Below are positions 42,834 to 51,521 of a DNA stretch of 64,000 bases, one piece after another. The DNA comes from Actinomycetes bacterium (GTDB taxonomy: Bacteria; Actinomycetota; Actinomycetes; Actinomycetales; Microbacteriaceae), in NCBI GenBank assembly GCA_023431405.1, contig JAEYVZ010000006.1, positions 81,611 to 145,610 of the forward strand, in the 5' to 3' direction. The translations under genes and the position numbers were made by a program. The notes under the pieces were generated by a model, which was not told the origin of the DNA, made no database searches, and saw only the letters and a program-made list of their open reading frames with translations. Numbering within the stretch: position 1 is the first letter of the stretch; every line of letters starts with the position of its first letter.

Positions 42834-43783
42834 CGCCGCGTCCCCGCGAGGTCGGCGAGGTCGGCCGCTCCCCCGGCGAGCAGTTCCGCGGTGATCGAGG
42901 CCGCCGTCTGCGGGCGCTCGTCGTCGGAGGCGGCGGCCGCGTCGACGGTGCGCTCGACGCGCACCGAACGGGCCCCGTCGAGGGAGTACACCTCGGCCAC
43001 CAGCGAGATCGACGCCGGCGCGTCCACGGCATCCGTGTGCCGGGCGCTGATGCCGACAGGGGCGGCGCATCCCGCCTCGAGCGCCGCCAGCACGGCGCGC
43101 TCGAGGAGGCTCGCGGCCGTGGACGGCGCGTCTCCCACGAGGGCGACGAGGTCGGCGAGCTCCGGATCATCGCTGCGCACCTCGACGGCGAGGGCGCCCT
43201 GTCCCGCCGAGGTCGGCCACGTGTCGAGGTCGAAGCGGTCGGCGATCTCGTCGGTGCGGCCGAGGCGCGTCAGGCCCGCCTCGGCGAGAACGATCGCGTC
43301 GTACTCGCCGTCGTGCACCTTGCGCAGCCGCGTGTCGACGTTGCCCCGGATGCCGCGCACCTGGAGGTCGGGCCGGTGCCGGAGGAGCTGGGCGACGCGC
43401 CGCGGCGAGCCGCTGCCGATCACGGCGCCGTCGGGGAGGGTGTGCAGCGTATGCCCGCCGCGGCTGCAGAGCACATCGCGCTGCGACGCACGAGGCGGCA
43501 CGGCGGCCAGGGCGAGCCCGGGCACGGCGCCGGTGGGGAGGTCTTTCATCGAGTGCACGACGAGGTCGCACTCATCGCGCAGCAGCGCCTCGCGGAGCGC
43601 CGCGACGAACACGCCGGTGCCGCCCAGCTGCGTGAGAGGACCGGTGAGCACATCTCCCGCGGTCGTGATGGGCACGAGCTCGACGTCGCGGCCCGTGGCC
43701 GCCCGCAGGGCATCGGCGACGTGGCCGGACTGCGTCGTCGCCAGGGCGCTCGCCCGGGTCCCGAGCCGGAGCGGGGCGCTCAC
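42830..43783 (-). CDS. hemC: Hydroxymethylbilane synthase
   Basis: Polymerises four porphobilinogens into hydroxymethylbilane. The 317-residue product has LRLGTRASALATTQS at the N-terminus, catalytic D81 in VVHSMKDLPT, the cofactor-binding GSGSPRRVAQL, RGIRGNVDTRLRK, and C239 in LEAGCAAPVG that carries the dipyrromethane cofactor. GTG 43783 overlaps the cpfC stop (GTGA), and its own stop overlaps hemD. Length and motifs are complete. Confidence 0.96.
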   Translation of the reverse strand: MSAPLRLGTRASALATTQSGHVADALRAATGRDVELVPITTAGDVLTGPLTQLGGTGVFVAALREALLRDECDLVVHSMKDLPTGAVPGLALAAVPPRASQRDVLCSRGGHTLHTLPDGAVIGSGSPRRVAQLLRHRPDLQVRGIRGNVDTRLRKVHDGEYDAIVLAEAGLTRLGRTDEIADRFDLDTWPTSAGQGALAVEVRSDDPELADLVALVGDAPSTAASLLERAVLAALEAGCAAPVGISARHTDAVDAPASISLVAEVYSLDGARSVRVERTVDAAAASDDERPQTAASITAELLAGGAADLADLAGTRR

Positions 43784-45027
43784 GGCGCGATCCCGGCCAG
43801 AGCCGGCTGGAAGCCGAGCCGCTTGTTCTCGCAGCATCCGGGACGACACACGTCGTACCAGGGCCCGAGGTCGGTCAGGTGAGGACGATCCTCCGGCGCG
43901 GTGCCGCGCAGGCGCTCCTCGATGAGGTCGACGAGCCCGGCGACGTAGGCGGGGTGGGTGCCCGGCGTGGCGGTGCGCAGCGCCACGAGCCCGAGGCGCT
44001 CGGCGGTCTCCATCGCCTCGGTGTCGAGGTCCCAGAGCACCTCCATGTGATCGCTGACGAAGCCCAGCGGCACGATCAGCACCGCCTTGCGCCCGCGCCC
44101 GGGAAGCTCCTCGAGCGCGTCGTTGATGTCGGGCTCGAGCCACGGCACCTGCGGCGGACCCGACCGGCTCTGGAAGACGAGCCGCCACGTCGACCCGATG
44201 CCGAGCTGCGCCATGATCTGCTCGGCGACGGCCGTGTGCTGGGCGACGTACGCGCCGCCGGCCCCGAAGCCGCGCTCGGGCGGTCCGGAACGGTCGGCGT
44301 CGGAGTCGGGGATGGAATGCGTCGAGAACAGCACCTCGACGTCGTTCGCGAGATCGGTGATGCCGCGCGCGCGGAGCTCGTCGACGGCGGCACGGATGCC
44401 GTCGACGAACGGCGTGACGAAACCGGGGTGGTCGAAGAACTGACGGACCTTGTCGATCTCCACCTGACCGGCCAGTCCCGTCGCCTCCACCGCGTCGGCG
44501 AGGTCTTCGCGGTACTGACGGCACGACGAGTACGAGGAATACGCGCTCGTCGCGATCGCGAGGAGCCTGCGGTGCCCCGCCGCATGGGCATCGGTGAGCG
44601 CGTCGGCGACGTACGGCATCCAGTTGCGGTTGCCCCAGTACACCGGCAGGTCGAGGCCGCGGGCGGCGAGCTCGGCGTCGAGGGCCGCCTTCAGCTCCCG
44701 GTTGTGATCGTTGATCGGCGACACACCGCCGAAGTGCCGGTAGTGGTGCGCGACCTCCTCGAGACGCTCATCGGGGATGCCGCGGCCGGCGGTGACGTTG
44801 CGGAGGAAGGGGATGACGTCGTCCTGGCCCTCCGGGCCGCCGAATCCGAGCAGCAGCACCCCCTCGTAGGCGACCGGCTGGGTCGCGTGGGGGTCGCCGG
44901 CGCAGGTGGCCGGCGTGGCGGCGGGCACGCGGCATCCGTCGCCGCACAGCGGAGCGGATGTCGCACGGGGCGGCTTCGGACGGAACGGCTCGCGCTCGTC
45001 GGCGCCGGTGCGGATGATCTCGGCCAT
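43780..45027 (-). CDS. cpfC: Coproporphyrin III ferrochelatase with Cys-containing N-terminal extension
   Basis: Inserts Fe2+ into coproporphyrin III in the Gram-positive haem route (formerly hemH). The core begins near residue 53 (EGVLLLGFGGPEG) and has YWGNRNWMPY, TSAYSSYSSCRQY and STHSIPDSD (catalytic His), plus the C-terminal CRPGCCENKR cluster expected for a [2Fe-2S] centre in actinobacterial ferrochelatases. The first 50 residues are an extra, poorly conserved segment with CGDGC and a third Cys (CAGDPH). ATG 45027 overlaps the chdC stop by 1 nt (TGATG) with GAGG upstream. 415 residues. Confidence 0.95.
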   Translation of the reverse strand: MAEIIRTGADEREPFRPKPPRATSAPLCGDGCRVPAATPATCAGDPHATQPVAYEGVLLLGFGGPEGQDDVIPFLRNVTAGRGIPDERLEEVAHHYRHFGGVSPINDHNRELKAALDAELAARGLDLPVYWGNRNWMPYVADALTDAHAAGHRRLLAIATSAYSSYSSCRQYREDLADAVEATGLAGQVEIDKVRQFFDHPGFVTPFVDGIRAAVDELRARGITDLANDVEVLFSTHSIPDSDADRSGPPERGFGAGGAYVAQHTAVAEQIMAQLGIGSTWRLVFQSRSGPPQVPWLEPDINDALEELPGRGRKAVLIVPLGFVSDHMEVLWDLDTEAMETAERLGLVALRTATPGTHPAYVAGLVDLIEERLRGTAPEDRPHLTDLGPWYDVCRPGCCENKRLGFQPALAGIAP

Positions 45028-45701
45028 CAGCTCAGCACCTCCGCCAGCTCGGCGACCGTCACCCGGCGACCGGTGTAGAACGGCACCTCCTCGCGCACGT
45101 GGCGACGCGCGTCGGTGGCGCGCAGGTCGCGCATGAGGTCGACGAGGCTCAACAGCTCGTCGCTTTCGAGCGGCAGCAGCCATTCGTAGTCGCTGAGGGC
45201 GAAGGTCGACACCGTGTTGGCGATGACGTCGGTGAACCGTGCGCCCTTGCGGCCGTGCTCGGCGAGCATCGCCGACCGCTCCTCCTCCGGGAGGAGATAC
45301 CACTCGTAGCTGCGCACGAACGGGTAGAGGCACAGCCAGGCGCGTGCCGGTTCGCCGCGCAGATAACCCGGCACGTGGCGCTTGTTGAACTCGGCCTCAC
45401 GGTGCACGCCCATGGCGCTCCACTCGCACGAGAAGCCCGCGAGAACGGTGGTGCGCCGCAGTGCGCGCAGCGCCTTCTGCAGCGCGGACGCGTCGTCGCC
45501 GTGGAGCCACAGCATGAGGTCGGCGTCGGCGCGCATGCCGGTGACGTCGTAGATGCCCCGGAGGGTGACGCCGTGCTCCGACAGCGCGTCGATCTGCGCC
45601 TCGAGGGCCTCGAGGGCGACCGGGCCCACGTCGACCTGGCGCGGGTGGGGCGCGGCGAGGATGGCGAACAGGGTGAAGCCGACGGGATTGTCTTCGGTCA
45701 T
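45027..45701 (-). CDS. chdC: Coproheme decarboxylase
   Basis: Last step to haem b: decarboxylates coproheme III with peroxide (formerly HemQ). The 224-residue chlorite-dismutase-fold protein has EWSAMGVHREAEFNKRHVPGYLRGEPAR, the catalytic Tyr in YPFVRSYEWYLLP, the segment MLAEHGRKGARFTDVIANTV with the proximal His region, and FALSDYEWLLPLE. Its presence shows that the coproporphyrin-dependent branch operates, not the protoporphyrin one. ATG 45701 overlaps the cgoX stop (ATGA); its stop overlaps cpfC by TGATG. Confidence 0.95.
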   Translation of the reverse strand: MTEDNPVGFTLFAILAAPHPRQVDVGPVALEALEAQIDALSEHGVTLRGIYDVTGMRADADLMLWLHGDDASALQKALRALRRTTVLAGFSCEWSAMGVHREAEFNKRHVPGYLRGEPARAWLCLYPFVRSYEWYLLPEEERSAMLAEHGRKGARFTDVIANTVSTFALSDYEWLLPLESDELLSLVDLMRDLRATDARRHVREEVPFYTGRRVTVAELAEVLS

Positions 45702-47113
45702 GCGTTCCTCCGGGAAGTGGGGTCGGCGGATGGGGCGACCGCGGGTCCGGTCGCATCGATGAGTGTGCGCGAGAGCGCACGGGCGTGCGGGATGACCGAG
45801 GCGAGGCCTGTGCCGGCCACGGCCGCCCCGGCGAGATGGATGCCGTCGGCGGCGAGCGCCTGTTCGGCGGCGACATCGACGGGGCGGGACGCCACGGCGT
45901 CCGACCAGCGTGCGGAGGCGATCGCCACGATGTCATCCGCGGCGATCGGCGCTCCGGTGAGCCGGGCGATCTCGGCGGAGACCTCGGCGGGGGTGCTCAG
46001 ACCGGGGCCGCCGGCGTCGCGTGCCGAGAGCCGCACGATGTGTCGTCCGGGTGGCAGCAGCTGCGCCATCCACGGCCATTTGGCATCGACGTGGGTGAGC
46101 GCCTTGGCGTCCGATGGCACATCGGGCGCCACGATGACGCCCGAGCCGACCGGGTGGGAGTCGAGGGCGGGTGCTTCCAGGAGCGCCGCGACCACCTTCA
46201 GCTCCGGCGCCGGCACCGAGGCGTCGTCGATGACGCCGAGAAGCTCCCGGGCGGCGGTGGCCCCGGTCGCGACGACCGCCCGACGCGCCCGCACGCGTCC
46301 GGCGCCGGTCGCGACGACGACCCCGTTCCCGTCGTGCGCGATCGCGGTGGCCCCCAGGCGCGTGCGGATGTCGGCCCCCGCGGCGTGGGCGGCGCCGTCG
46401 AGAGCTGCGACCAGCTGCCACATGCCGCCGCGGATCCCCGCCACGGCAGCCCCCGCACGCATCGGCGAGGCGATCGCCGCCGCGGCGTCGACGAGCCTCC
46501 CGCGGGCACGGAACTCCCGCCACATGGCGGGGTGCAGTCTCGACAGGCGCGCCTGGGCGGCGGGCACCGAGTAGACGCTCCGGCAGAGCGGATCGACGAG
46601 GCGGCGCGTCAGCGTCTCGCCGCACTGGGCGGTGACGAGTTCGGCCAGCGACGGCTCCCGCTCCGGCATCGCCGCCACGTCGGCCCGCGGCTCCTCGGCC
46701 ACCCGTGTCGCGGCGAGATCGCCCAGGATGCGCACGACGTCGGCGGCCATGGGGTCGGCCGGGATGCCGAGCACCGTGCGCCGCGGCAGCGGCGCCCGCA
46801 GCAGCCCGTCATGCGGCGAGGCGTCGTGGTCGACGACGACGATGTGCGCGCCGCCGTCTGCCGGCGACACCACCTCGAGCCCCAGCGCGGCGTCGCGGAT
46901 GAGGTCGGTCACGCCGGTCGTGCGCGTCGCGAACGACTCCGCGCCGAGGTCGATGGGGATGCCGTCGAGCTCTCCCTTGCGCAGCAGTCCGCCGGTGCGG
47001 TCGGCCTGCTCGAGCACGACGACCCGGCGGCCGGCGGCGCCCGCCTCGCGCGCGATGACGAGACCGGCCACACCGGCTCCCACCACGACGATGTCGACGT
47101 GCTCGTCGGTCAC
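45698..47113 (-). CDS. cgoX: Coproporphyrinogen III oxidase (HemY type)
   Basis: FAD enzyme that oxidises coproporphyrinogen III to coproporphyrin III. The 471-residue product has the N-terminal dinucleotide fold VDIVVVGAGVAGLVIAREA, the segment GGLLRKGELDGIPIDLGAESFATR, RLVDPLCRSVYSVPAAQ, GIRGGMWQLVAAL, and the C-terminal FAD strand GIHLAGAAVAGTGLASVIPHA. In the context of chdC the substrate is coproporphyrinogen rather than protoporphyrinogen. GTG 47113 overlaps the hemE stop (GTGA). Confidence 0.94.
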   Translation of the reverse strand: MTDEHVDIVVVGAGVAGLVIAREAGAAGRRVVVLEQADRTGGLLRKGELDGIPIDLGAESFATRTTGVTDLIRDAALGLEVVSPADGGAHIVVVDHDASPHDGLLRAPLPRRTVLGIPADPMAADVVRILGDLAATRVAEEPRADVAAMPEREPSLAELVTAQCGETLTRRLVDPLCRSVYSVPAAQARLSRLHPAMWREFRARGRLVDAAAAIASPMRAGAAVAGIRGGMWQLVAALDGAAHAAGADIRTRLGATAIAHDGNGVVVATGAGRVRARRAVVATGATAARELLGVIDDASVPAPELKVVAALLEAPALDSHPVGSGVIVAPDVPSDAKALTHVDAKWPWMAQLLPPGRHIVRLSARDAGGPGLSTPAEVSAEIARLTGAPIAADDIVAIASARWSDAVASRPVDVAAEQALAADGIHLAGAAVAGTGLASVIPHARALSRTLIDATGPAVAPSADPTSRRNA

Positions 47114-48177
47114 GGCATCCGCCAGTCGTGCACGGTGCGGACGACGGCGCTGATCGCATCGGGGTCGGCGTCCATCGGAACGCCGTGCCCGAGGTTGAAC
47201 ACGTGCGCCCGCGCGGCGGTGCCCTCGTGAAGGATGCGGTGCACCGCGGCGGTGCGCACCTGCTCGGGAGCGAACAGGAGCGCCGGGTCGAGGTTCCCCT
47301 GGAGCGTGAGGTCGCGGTGGATGCGGCGGCGGGCCTCGTCGAGCGGCACGCGGTAGTCGACGCCCAGCGCGTCGATGTCGAGCGAGCCCATGTCGGCGAG
47401 GAGCTCGCCGGTGCCGACGCCGAAGTGGATGAGCGGGACGCGCGTGCCGGCGGCCTCCGGCAGTGCGATCTCGCGTACCGCTCTCAGCGCGCGCTCGGAC
47501 GCCGGGAGCACCGCTCGGCGGTAGTCGTCGGGCGCGAGGGCCCCGGCCCACGAATCGAACAGCTGGGCGGCACTGGCTCCCGCCTCCACCTGCAGGGCGA
47601 GGAATCGTCCTGTCACCTCGGCAAGCCACGCCGTGAGGTCGTCCCATGCGGCGGGGTCGTCGTGGATGAGCCGGCGGGCGGCCATGTGGTCTTTCGAGGG
47701 TCCCCCCTCGACGAGGTAGGCGGCCAGGGTGAACGGCGCGCCCGCGAACCCGATGAGAGGCAGGGGCTCTCCCCGTTCCTCCGAGAGCTCGGCGAGCATG
47801 GCGGTGGTCCGGCCCACCGCCTCCACGACGGCCTCGCCGCGCTCCTGAACGAGCGCCGGGTCGATGCGCACGGCGGCGGCGATGTCGGCGGCGGTGTGCA
47901 GCGGCCGCGAGAAGACGGGCCCGCGACCGGCGACGATCTCGACGTCGAGTCCGATCAGGGCGAGGGGGATCACGATGTCGCTGAAGAAGATCGCCGCATC
48001 GACGCCGTGTCGGCGCACCGGCTGCATCGTGATCTCGCTCGCCATGGCCGGATCCAGGCACGCCTCGATCATGGGGCCGCGGCTGCGCAAGGCGCGGTAC
48101 TCGGGAAGCGAGCGGCCGGCCTGACGCATGAACCAGACGGGGGTGATGTCGGGACGGTCTCCGCGCAGGGCCCGCAC
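47110..48177 (-). CDS. hemE: Uroporphyrinogen decarboxylase, true start probably upstream of 48177
   Basis: Decarboxylates the four acetates of uroporphyrinogen III. From GTG 48177 the product has 355 residues, with PVWFMRQAGRSLPEYR (signature 1), FSDIV, GFAGAPFTLAAYLVEGG (signature 2), FDSWAGAL and HFGVGTGELL. The reading continues upstream in frame as SESPLSRHPLVAHDTASSRLVRALRG, which looks like the normal HemE N-terminus. No ATG, GTG or TTG exists there, but a GAGGAG ribosome site (48254-48259) stands 4 and 7 nt before two ATC codons (48249 and 48246). GTG 48177 has no ribosome site. The stop overlaps cgoX. Confidence 0.93.
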   Translation of the reverse strand: MRALRGDRPDITPVWFMRQAGRSLPEYRALRSRGPMIEACLDPAMASEITMQPVRRHGVDAAIFFSDIVIPLALIGLDVEIVAGRGPVFSRPLHTAADIAAAVRIDPALVQERGEAVVEAVGRTTAMLAELSEERGEPLPLIGFAGAPFTLAAYLVEGGPSKDHMAARRLIHDDPAAWDDLTAWLAEVTGRFLALQVEAGASAAQLFDSWAGALAPDDYRRAVLPASERALRAVREIALPEAAGTRVPLIHFGVGTGELLADMGSLDIDALGVDYRVPLDEARRRIHRDLTLQGNLDPALLFAPEQVRTAAVHRILHEGTAARAHVFNLGHGVPMDADPDAISAVVRTVHDWRMP

Positions 48178-48243
48178 GAGACGTGACGACGCGGTGTCGT
48201 GGGCGACGAGCGGGTGACGGGAAAGGGGGGATTCTGACGCGCG

Positions 48244-48288
48244 GATGATGCGGCTCCTCGATCGAGTTAATCGTTATACTAGCCCGAG
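48244..48288. promoter_or_regulatory. Overlapping divergent promoters of hemE and hemA
   Basis: An AT-rich island GTTAATCGTTATACTAG (48266-48282) breaks the high-GC background. On the plus strand TATACT (48275-48280) predicts a hemA start near 48287. On the minus strand TATAAC (48278-48273) predicts a hemE start near 48266, just before the GAGGAG site at 48259-48254. The two -10 boxes overlap, so the promoters probably exclude each other. Confidence 0.6.
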
Positions 48289-48321
48289 ATCCGGCAAGCC
48301 CGGAGCCGAAAGGAAGTACCC

Positions 48322-49590
48322 GTGCTCGTCTGCCTCACCGCCCACCAGCGAACGACCCCGCTCGGCTCGCTGGAGCGCCTGGCAGGCATGGGCGACGAGG
48401 TCGCCTCGCGGCTGAAGGAGGCGCACGACGGCATCCGAGGCGCCGTCGTGCTCTCGACCTGCAATCGGTTCGAGGCCTACTTCGACCTCGCCGACGCCTC
48501 CCCCGTTCCGGCGATGGACGCCGCGATGGAGCAGCTCTCCGGCCTTGCCGAGCTGCCCTTCCGCACGGTGCGCGAGACCGTCGACTTCGCTCAGGGGAAC
48601 CGCGTCGCAGAGCACCTCTTCTCGGTCGCCGCAGGGCTCGACTCGGTCGCCGTCGGAGAAGACGAGATCGCCGGCCAGGTGCGCCGCGCCCTCGACGCCG
48701 CCCGCCGCGACGGACTCACGACCGCGCCGCTCGAGCACCTGTTCCAGCGCGCCACCGAAGCCTCCCGCGCCGTCCGCAACAGCACGCGCCTGGGCGAGTC
48801 GGGGCGCTCGCTCGTACGGCTGGCCGTCGAGCTCGCCGGCTCTCGCATCGATGACTGGGCCGACGCCCGCGTGCTCCTCGTCGGCACCGGCCGGTACGCT
48901 GCGGCCTCCCTGGCGGCCCTGCGGGACGTGGGCGCGCGCGACATCCGCGTGCACTCCCGCTCGGGCCGCCGGCGCTTCGCCCATCGCGAGCACCTGACCA
49001 TGATCGATGCCGACGCCTACACCGCCGAGGCCGCCGAGGCCGACGTCGTGGTCACCTGCACGACCACCGCCGACGAGTACGCGCTCCACACCGACGAGCA
49101 TGCGATCGCCCGGTCGGGCATCGGCACGCCGCAGGTCATCATCGACCTCGGGATGCCGCGCAACGTCGACCCCGGCATCCGTGCGCTCCCCGGAGTCGAA
49201 CTGCTCGACCTCGAGACGATCCGCGTCCACGCTCCGATCGACGAGAACGAGGTCATCGGGCATGCCCGCGAGATCGTGCAGGCCGCCGCCGCGCGCCACG
49301 CCGCCTCCCACCGGGTGCATGCCGTCTCCCCTGCCGTCGTCGCCCTCCGCGACCACGTGCGCGCGGTGCTCGAAAGCGAGATCTCCCGCGGTGTCGACGC
49401 CGAGACCGAGGCGGCCCTGCGCCATTTCAGCGGTGTGCTCCTCCACGGGCTCATCGCTCGCGGGCATGGACTGGCCTCCACCGGTCACGGCACCGAATGG
49501 GCGGACGCCGTGGCGACCGTGCTGCCGCCGGCGCCTCCCGCACGTGCGGGCGAGGCCACCATCGCCGACGCCGTCAGGGAGCGCACGTGA
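48322..49590 (+). CDS. hemA: Glutamyl-tRNA reductase
   Basis: First committed step of C5 haem synthesis: reduces glutamyl-tRNA to glutamate 1-semialdehyde with NADPH. The 422-residue product has nucleophile C47 in LSTCNRFEAYF, VGEDEIAGQVRRAL, the NADPH fold VLLVGTGRYAAASLAAL, and VIIDLGMPRNVDP; the C-terminal dimerisation helix follows. GTG 48322 has AAAGGAAG 5 nt upstream. It is divergent from the other eight haem genes over 144 bp and its stop overlaps a LacI-type regulator gene (GTGA). Confidence 0.96.
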   Translation: MLVCLTAHQRTTPLGSLERLAGMGDEVASRLKEAHDGIRGAVVLSTCNRFEAYFDLADASPVPAMDAAMEQLSGLAELPFRTVRETVDFAQGNRVAEHLFSVAAGLDSVAVGEDEIAGQVRRALDAARRDGLTTAPLEHLFQRATEASRAVRNSTRLGESGRSLVRLAVELAGSRIDDWADARVLLVGTGRYAAASLAALRDVGARDIRVHSRSGRRRFAHREHLTMIDADAYTAEAAEADVVVTCTTTADEYALHTDEHAIARSGIGTPQVIIDLGMPRNVDPGIRALPGVELLDLETIRVHAPIDENEVIGHAREIVQAAAARHAASHRVHAVSPAVVALRDHVRAVLESEISRGVDAETEAALRHFSGVLLHGLIARGHGLASTGHGTEWADAVATVLPPAPPARAGEATIADAVRERT

Positions 49591-50633
49591 CCCTCGCCGC
49601 GGCGGAGGCCGCGAGCGCCGTGACCGCCGACCCGGGCACGTCGGCGAAGCCCGCGGAGCCCGGCGCACGCGGCGTCACCCTCAAAGACATCGCCCTTCGC
49701 GCCGGCGTCTCTACCGCCGCGATCAGCCAGGCCCTCAACGACCGCGGAAACCTCCGCCCCGAGACGCGCGAGCGCATCAAGGCGATCGCCGCCGAACTCG
49801 GCTACCGGCCGAACAAGCACGCCGCCGCGCTGCGCAGCGGCCGCACGATGTCGGTCGGCTTCGTCATGGGCGAAGGAACCGCCGAGGACGGACGCCGCGC
49901 CCTGCAGCGCACGCGCCAGCTCACGTCGCTCGTCCGCGCCTCCGCAGCCCACGGGTTCACCGTCACGGTGCTTCCCGACTCCCGACCCGACCTGCTTCCC
50001 GGCGCGCAGATCGACGTGCTCTACTTCCCCGACCCGGCCGATGACCGCACCCTTCTGCGCGAAGCGGGCTCCCGCGGCATCCCCGTGGTGGCGAGCGACC
50101 TGTACATCTCCGGCGCGCCCGGCCTCAGCATCCGCACCGGCTACAACGACGCGACCCGCGCGGCGCTCGCCCACCTGGAGTCCACCGGCGCCGAACGCAT
50201 CGGACTCCTCGTCGATGAGAGCGAGGTCCCTCGCGACCAGATCGGCGAGAGCGCCTACCTCGCCTGGACGACCGTGCGCGGCCGCACACCCCTCGTCTCC
50301 CGCGTGGATGCCGGGCGGCGTCATCTCGCTCGCCGCGTGCACGACCTCCTCGACCGAGGAGCCGACGCCATCTTCGCCTTCTGCGAGGAGGGACCGGAGA
50401 TCCTGCTCCAGCTCGAAGCGACGTCGCTCGTCATCCCGCGCGACGTCCAGCTCGTCGCGCTGTGCACGACCGAGTGCGAGGCGAACGCACGACTAGGGAT
50501 CACCCGGGTGTGCGTGCACCCCGAGATCGCCGCCGAGGTGATGTTCGACGCGCTCGGAGGCCTCAGCCTCGGAGACGGCCCGCAGGTCGTCGACCTTCCC
50601 TGGGAGCTCCTGCGCGGCTCGACCACCCGCTGA
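49587..50633 (+). CDS. LacI-family regulator coupled to hemA
   Basis: A 348-residue regulator. After about 30 low-complexity residues, the HTH is VTLKDIALRAGVSTAAISQALNDRGNLRPETRERI with the hinge ELGYRPNKHAAALRSGR, followed by a periplasmic-binding-protein-type ligand domain (LPGAQIDVLYFPDP..., GIPVVASDLY, RIGLLVDE, DAIFAFCEEG). SQALND replaces the usual SRVLNG, so its operator may differ from classic LacI sites. GTG 49587 overlaps the hemA stop (GTGA). The ligand is unknown. It could be a sugar regulator placed here by chance or a link between carbon state and haem synthesis. Convergent with tatD. Confidence 0.88.
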   Translation: MTLAAAEAASAVTADPGTSAKPAEPGARGVTLKDIALRAGVSTAAISQALNDRGNLRPETRERIKAIAAELGYRPNKHAAALRSGRTMSVGFVMGEGTAEDGRRALQRTRQLTSLVRASAAHGFTVTVLPDSRPDLLPGAQIDVLYFPDPADDRTLLREAGSRGIPVVASDLYISGAPGLSIRTGYNDATRAALAHLESTGAERIGLLVDESEVPRDQIGESAYLAWTTVRGRTPLVSRVDAGRRHLARRVHDLLDRGADAIFAFCEEGPEILLQLEATSLVIPRDVQLVALCTTECEANARLGITRVCVHPEIAAEVMFDALGGLSLGDGPQVVDLPWELLRGSTTR

Positions 50634-50646
50634 GCGATCCGCTCAG
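50630..50646. terminator. Bidirectional stem covering two stop codons
   Basis: Perfect inverted repeat CTGAGCG (50630-50636) / CGCTCAG (50640-50646) with an ATC loop. The LacI-type gene's TGA (50631-50633) and the tatD stop (50643-50645, minus strand) each lie inside one arm, the same design as at 6211-6233. Confidence 0.55.
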
Positions 50647-51521
50647 AACTCCCCGTACACCTCGAGGGTGTTCCGGGCGATCTGCGCGCACAGCTCGTCG
50701 AGATCGACATCGAGCTCCTGCGCCATGAACCGCAGCGTCACCGGGATGAGGTACGGCGCGTTCGGCCGCCCCCGGTGCGGCGTGGGCGTCAGGAAGGGTG
50801 CGTCGGTCTCGACGAGTATCCGCTCCCGCGGCGTGACCGCCAGCGCATCACGCAGGTTCTGTGCGTTCTTGAAGGTGACGTTGCCGGCGAAGCTCAACCA
50901 GTATCCGCGGTCGGCCGCGACCCACGCCATCTCGACGTCGCCCGAGAAGCAGTGGAAGACGGTGCGCTCCGGGGCGCCCACGCGGTCGAGGGTCTCCAGC
51001 ACCGCATCGTGCGCGTCACGATCGTGGATCTGCATCGCGATGCCGTGCTTCTTGGCCAGCGAGATGTGCGCTTCGAAGCTCTCGTGCTGAGCGGCGAGGC
51101 CCTCCGGGCCCGTGCGGAAGAAGTCGAGCCCCGTCTCCCCGATCGCCCGCACCCGCGGCTGGGCCGCGAGCTCGTCGATCGTCGCGATCGCGTCGTCGAG
51201 CATTCCTCGCTCGGCATATGCGGGCGCCTCATTGGGGTGGATCGCGACGGCGGCGAGCACCCGGGAGTCGGATGCCGCGGCGTCCGCCGACCATCTGCTC
51301 GATTCGATGTCGCCGCCCGCCTGCACGACGCCGACGACGCCGACCGACGCGGCCAGCGCGAGCTGCTCGTCGAGCGTGCGGGGCTCATCGCCGTCGGAGA
51401 TCTCGAGATGCGCGTGGTTGTCGTACACCGCCACCGGCAGCGGCGCGGGCGCCTCTGGCCAGCGCACGTCGCGCGAGCCGTCGTTGTGACGCTCGCGGAT
51501 GTAGCCCGACGGGTCGCTCAC
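50643..51521 (-). CDS. tatD: TatD-family metal-dependent DNase
   Basis: A 292-residue TIM-barrel hydrolase with the TatD metal ligands: H36 and H38 in DNHAHLE, Glu in RAIGETGLDFF, His in MQIHDRD, His in VFHCFSGD, and Asp in LVETDAPFLTP. TatD proteins are 3'-5' DNases/RNases; the physiological role is not fixed. An N-terminal stretch of about 30 residues precedes the barrel. GTG 51521 overlaps the metG stop (GTGA); metG-tatD (often followed by rsmA) is a widely conserved order, but here rsmA lies elsewhere in the window. Confidence 0.93.
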   Translation of the reverse strand: MSDPSGYIRERHNDGSRDVRWPEAPAPLPVAVYDNHAHLEISDGDEPRTLDEQLALAASVGVVGVVQAGGDIESSRWSADAAASDSRVLAAVAIHPNEAPAYAERGMLDDAIATIDELAAQPRVRAIGETGLDFFRTGPEGLAAQHESFEAHISLAKKHGIAMQIHDRDAHDAVLETLDRVGAPERTVFHCFSGDVEMAWVAADRGYWLSFAGNVTFKNAQNLRDALAVTPRERILVETDAPFLTPTPHRGRPNAPYLIPVTLRFMAQELDVDLDELCAQIARNTLEVYGEF

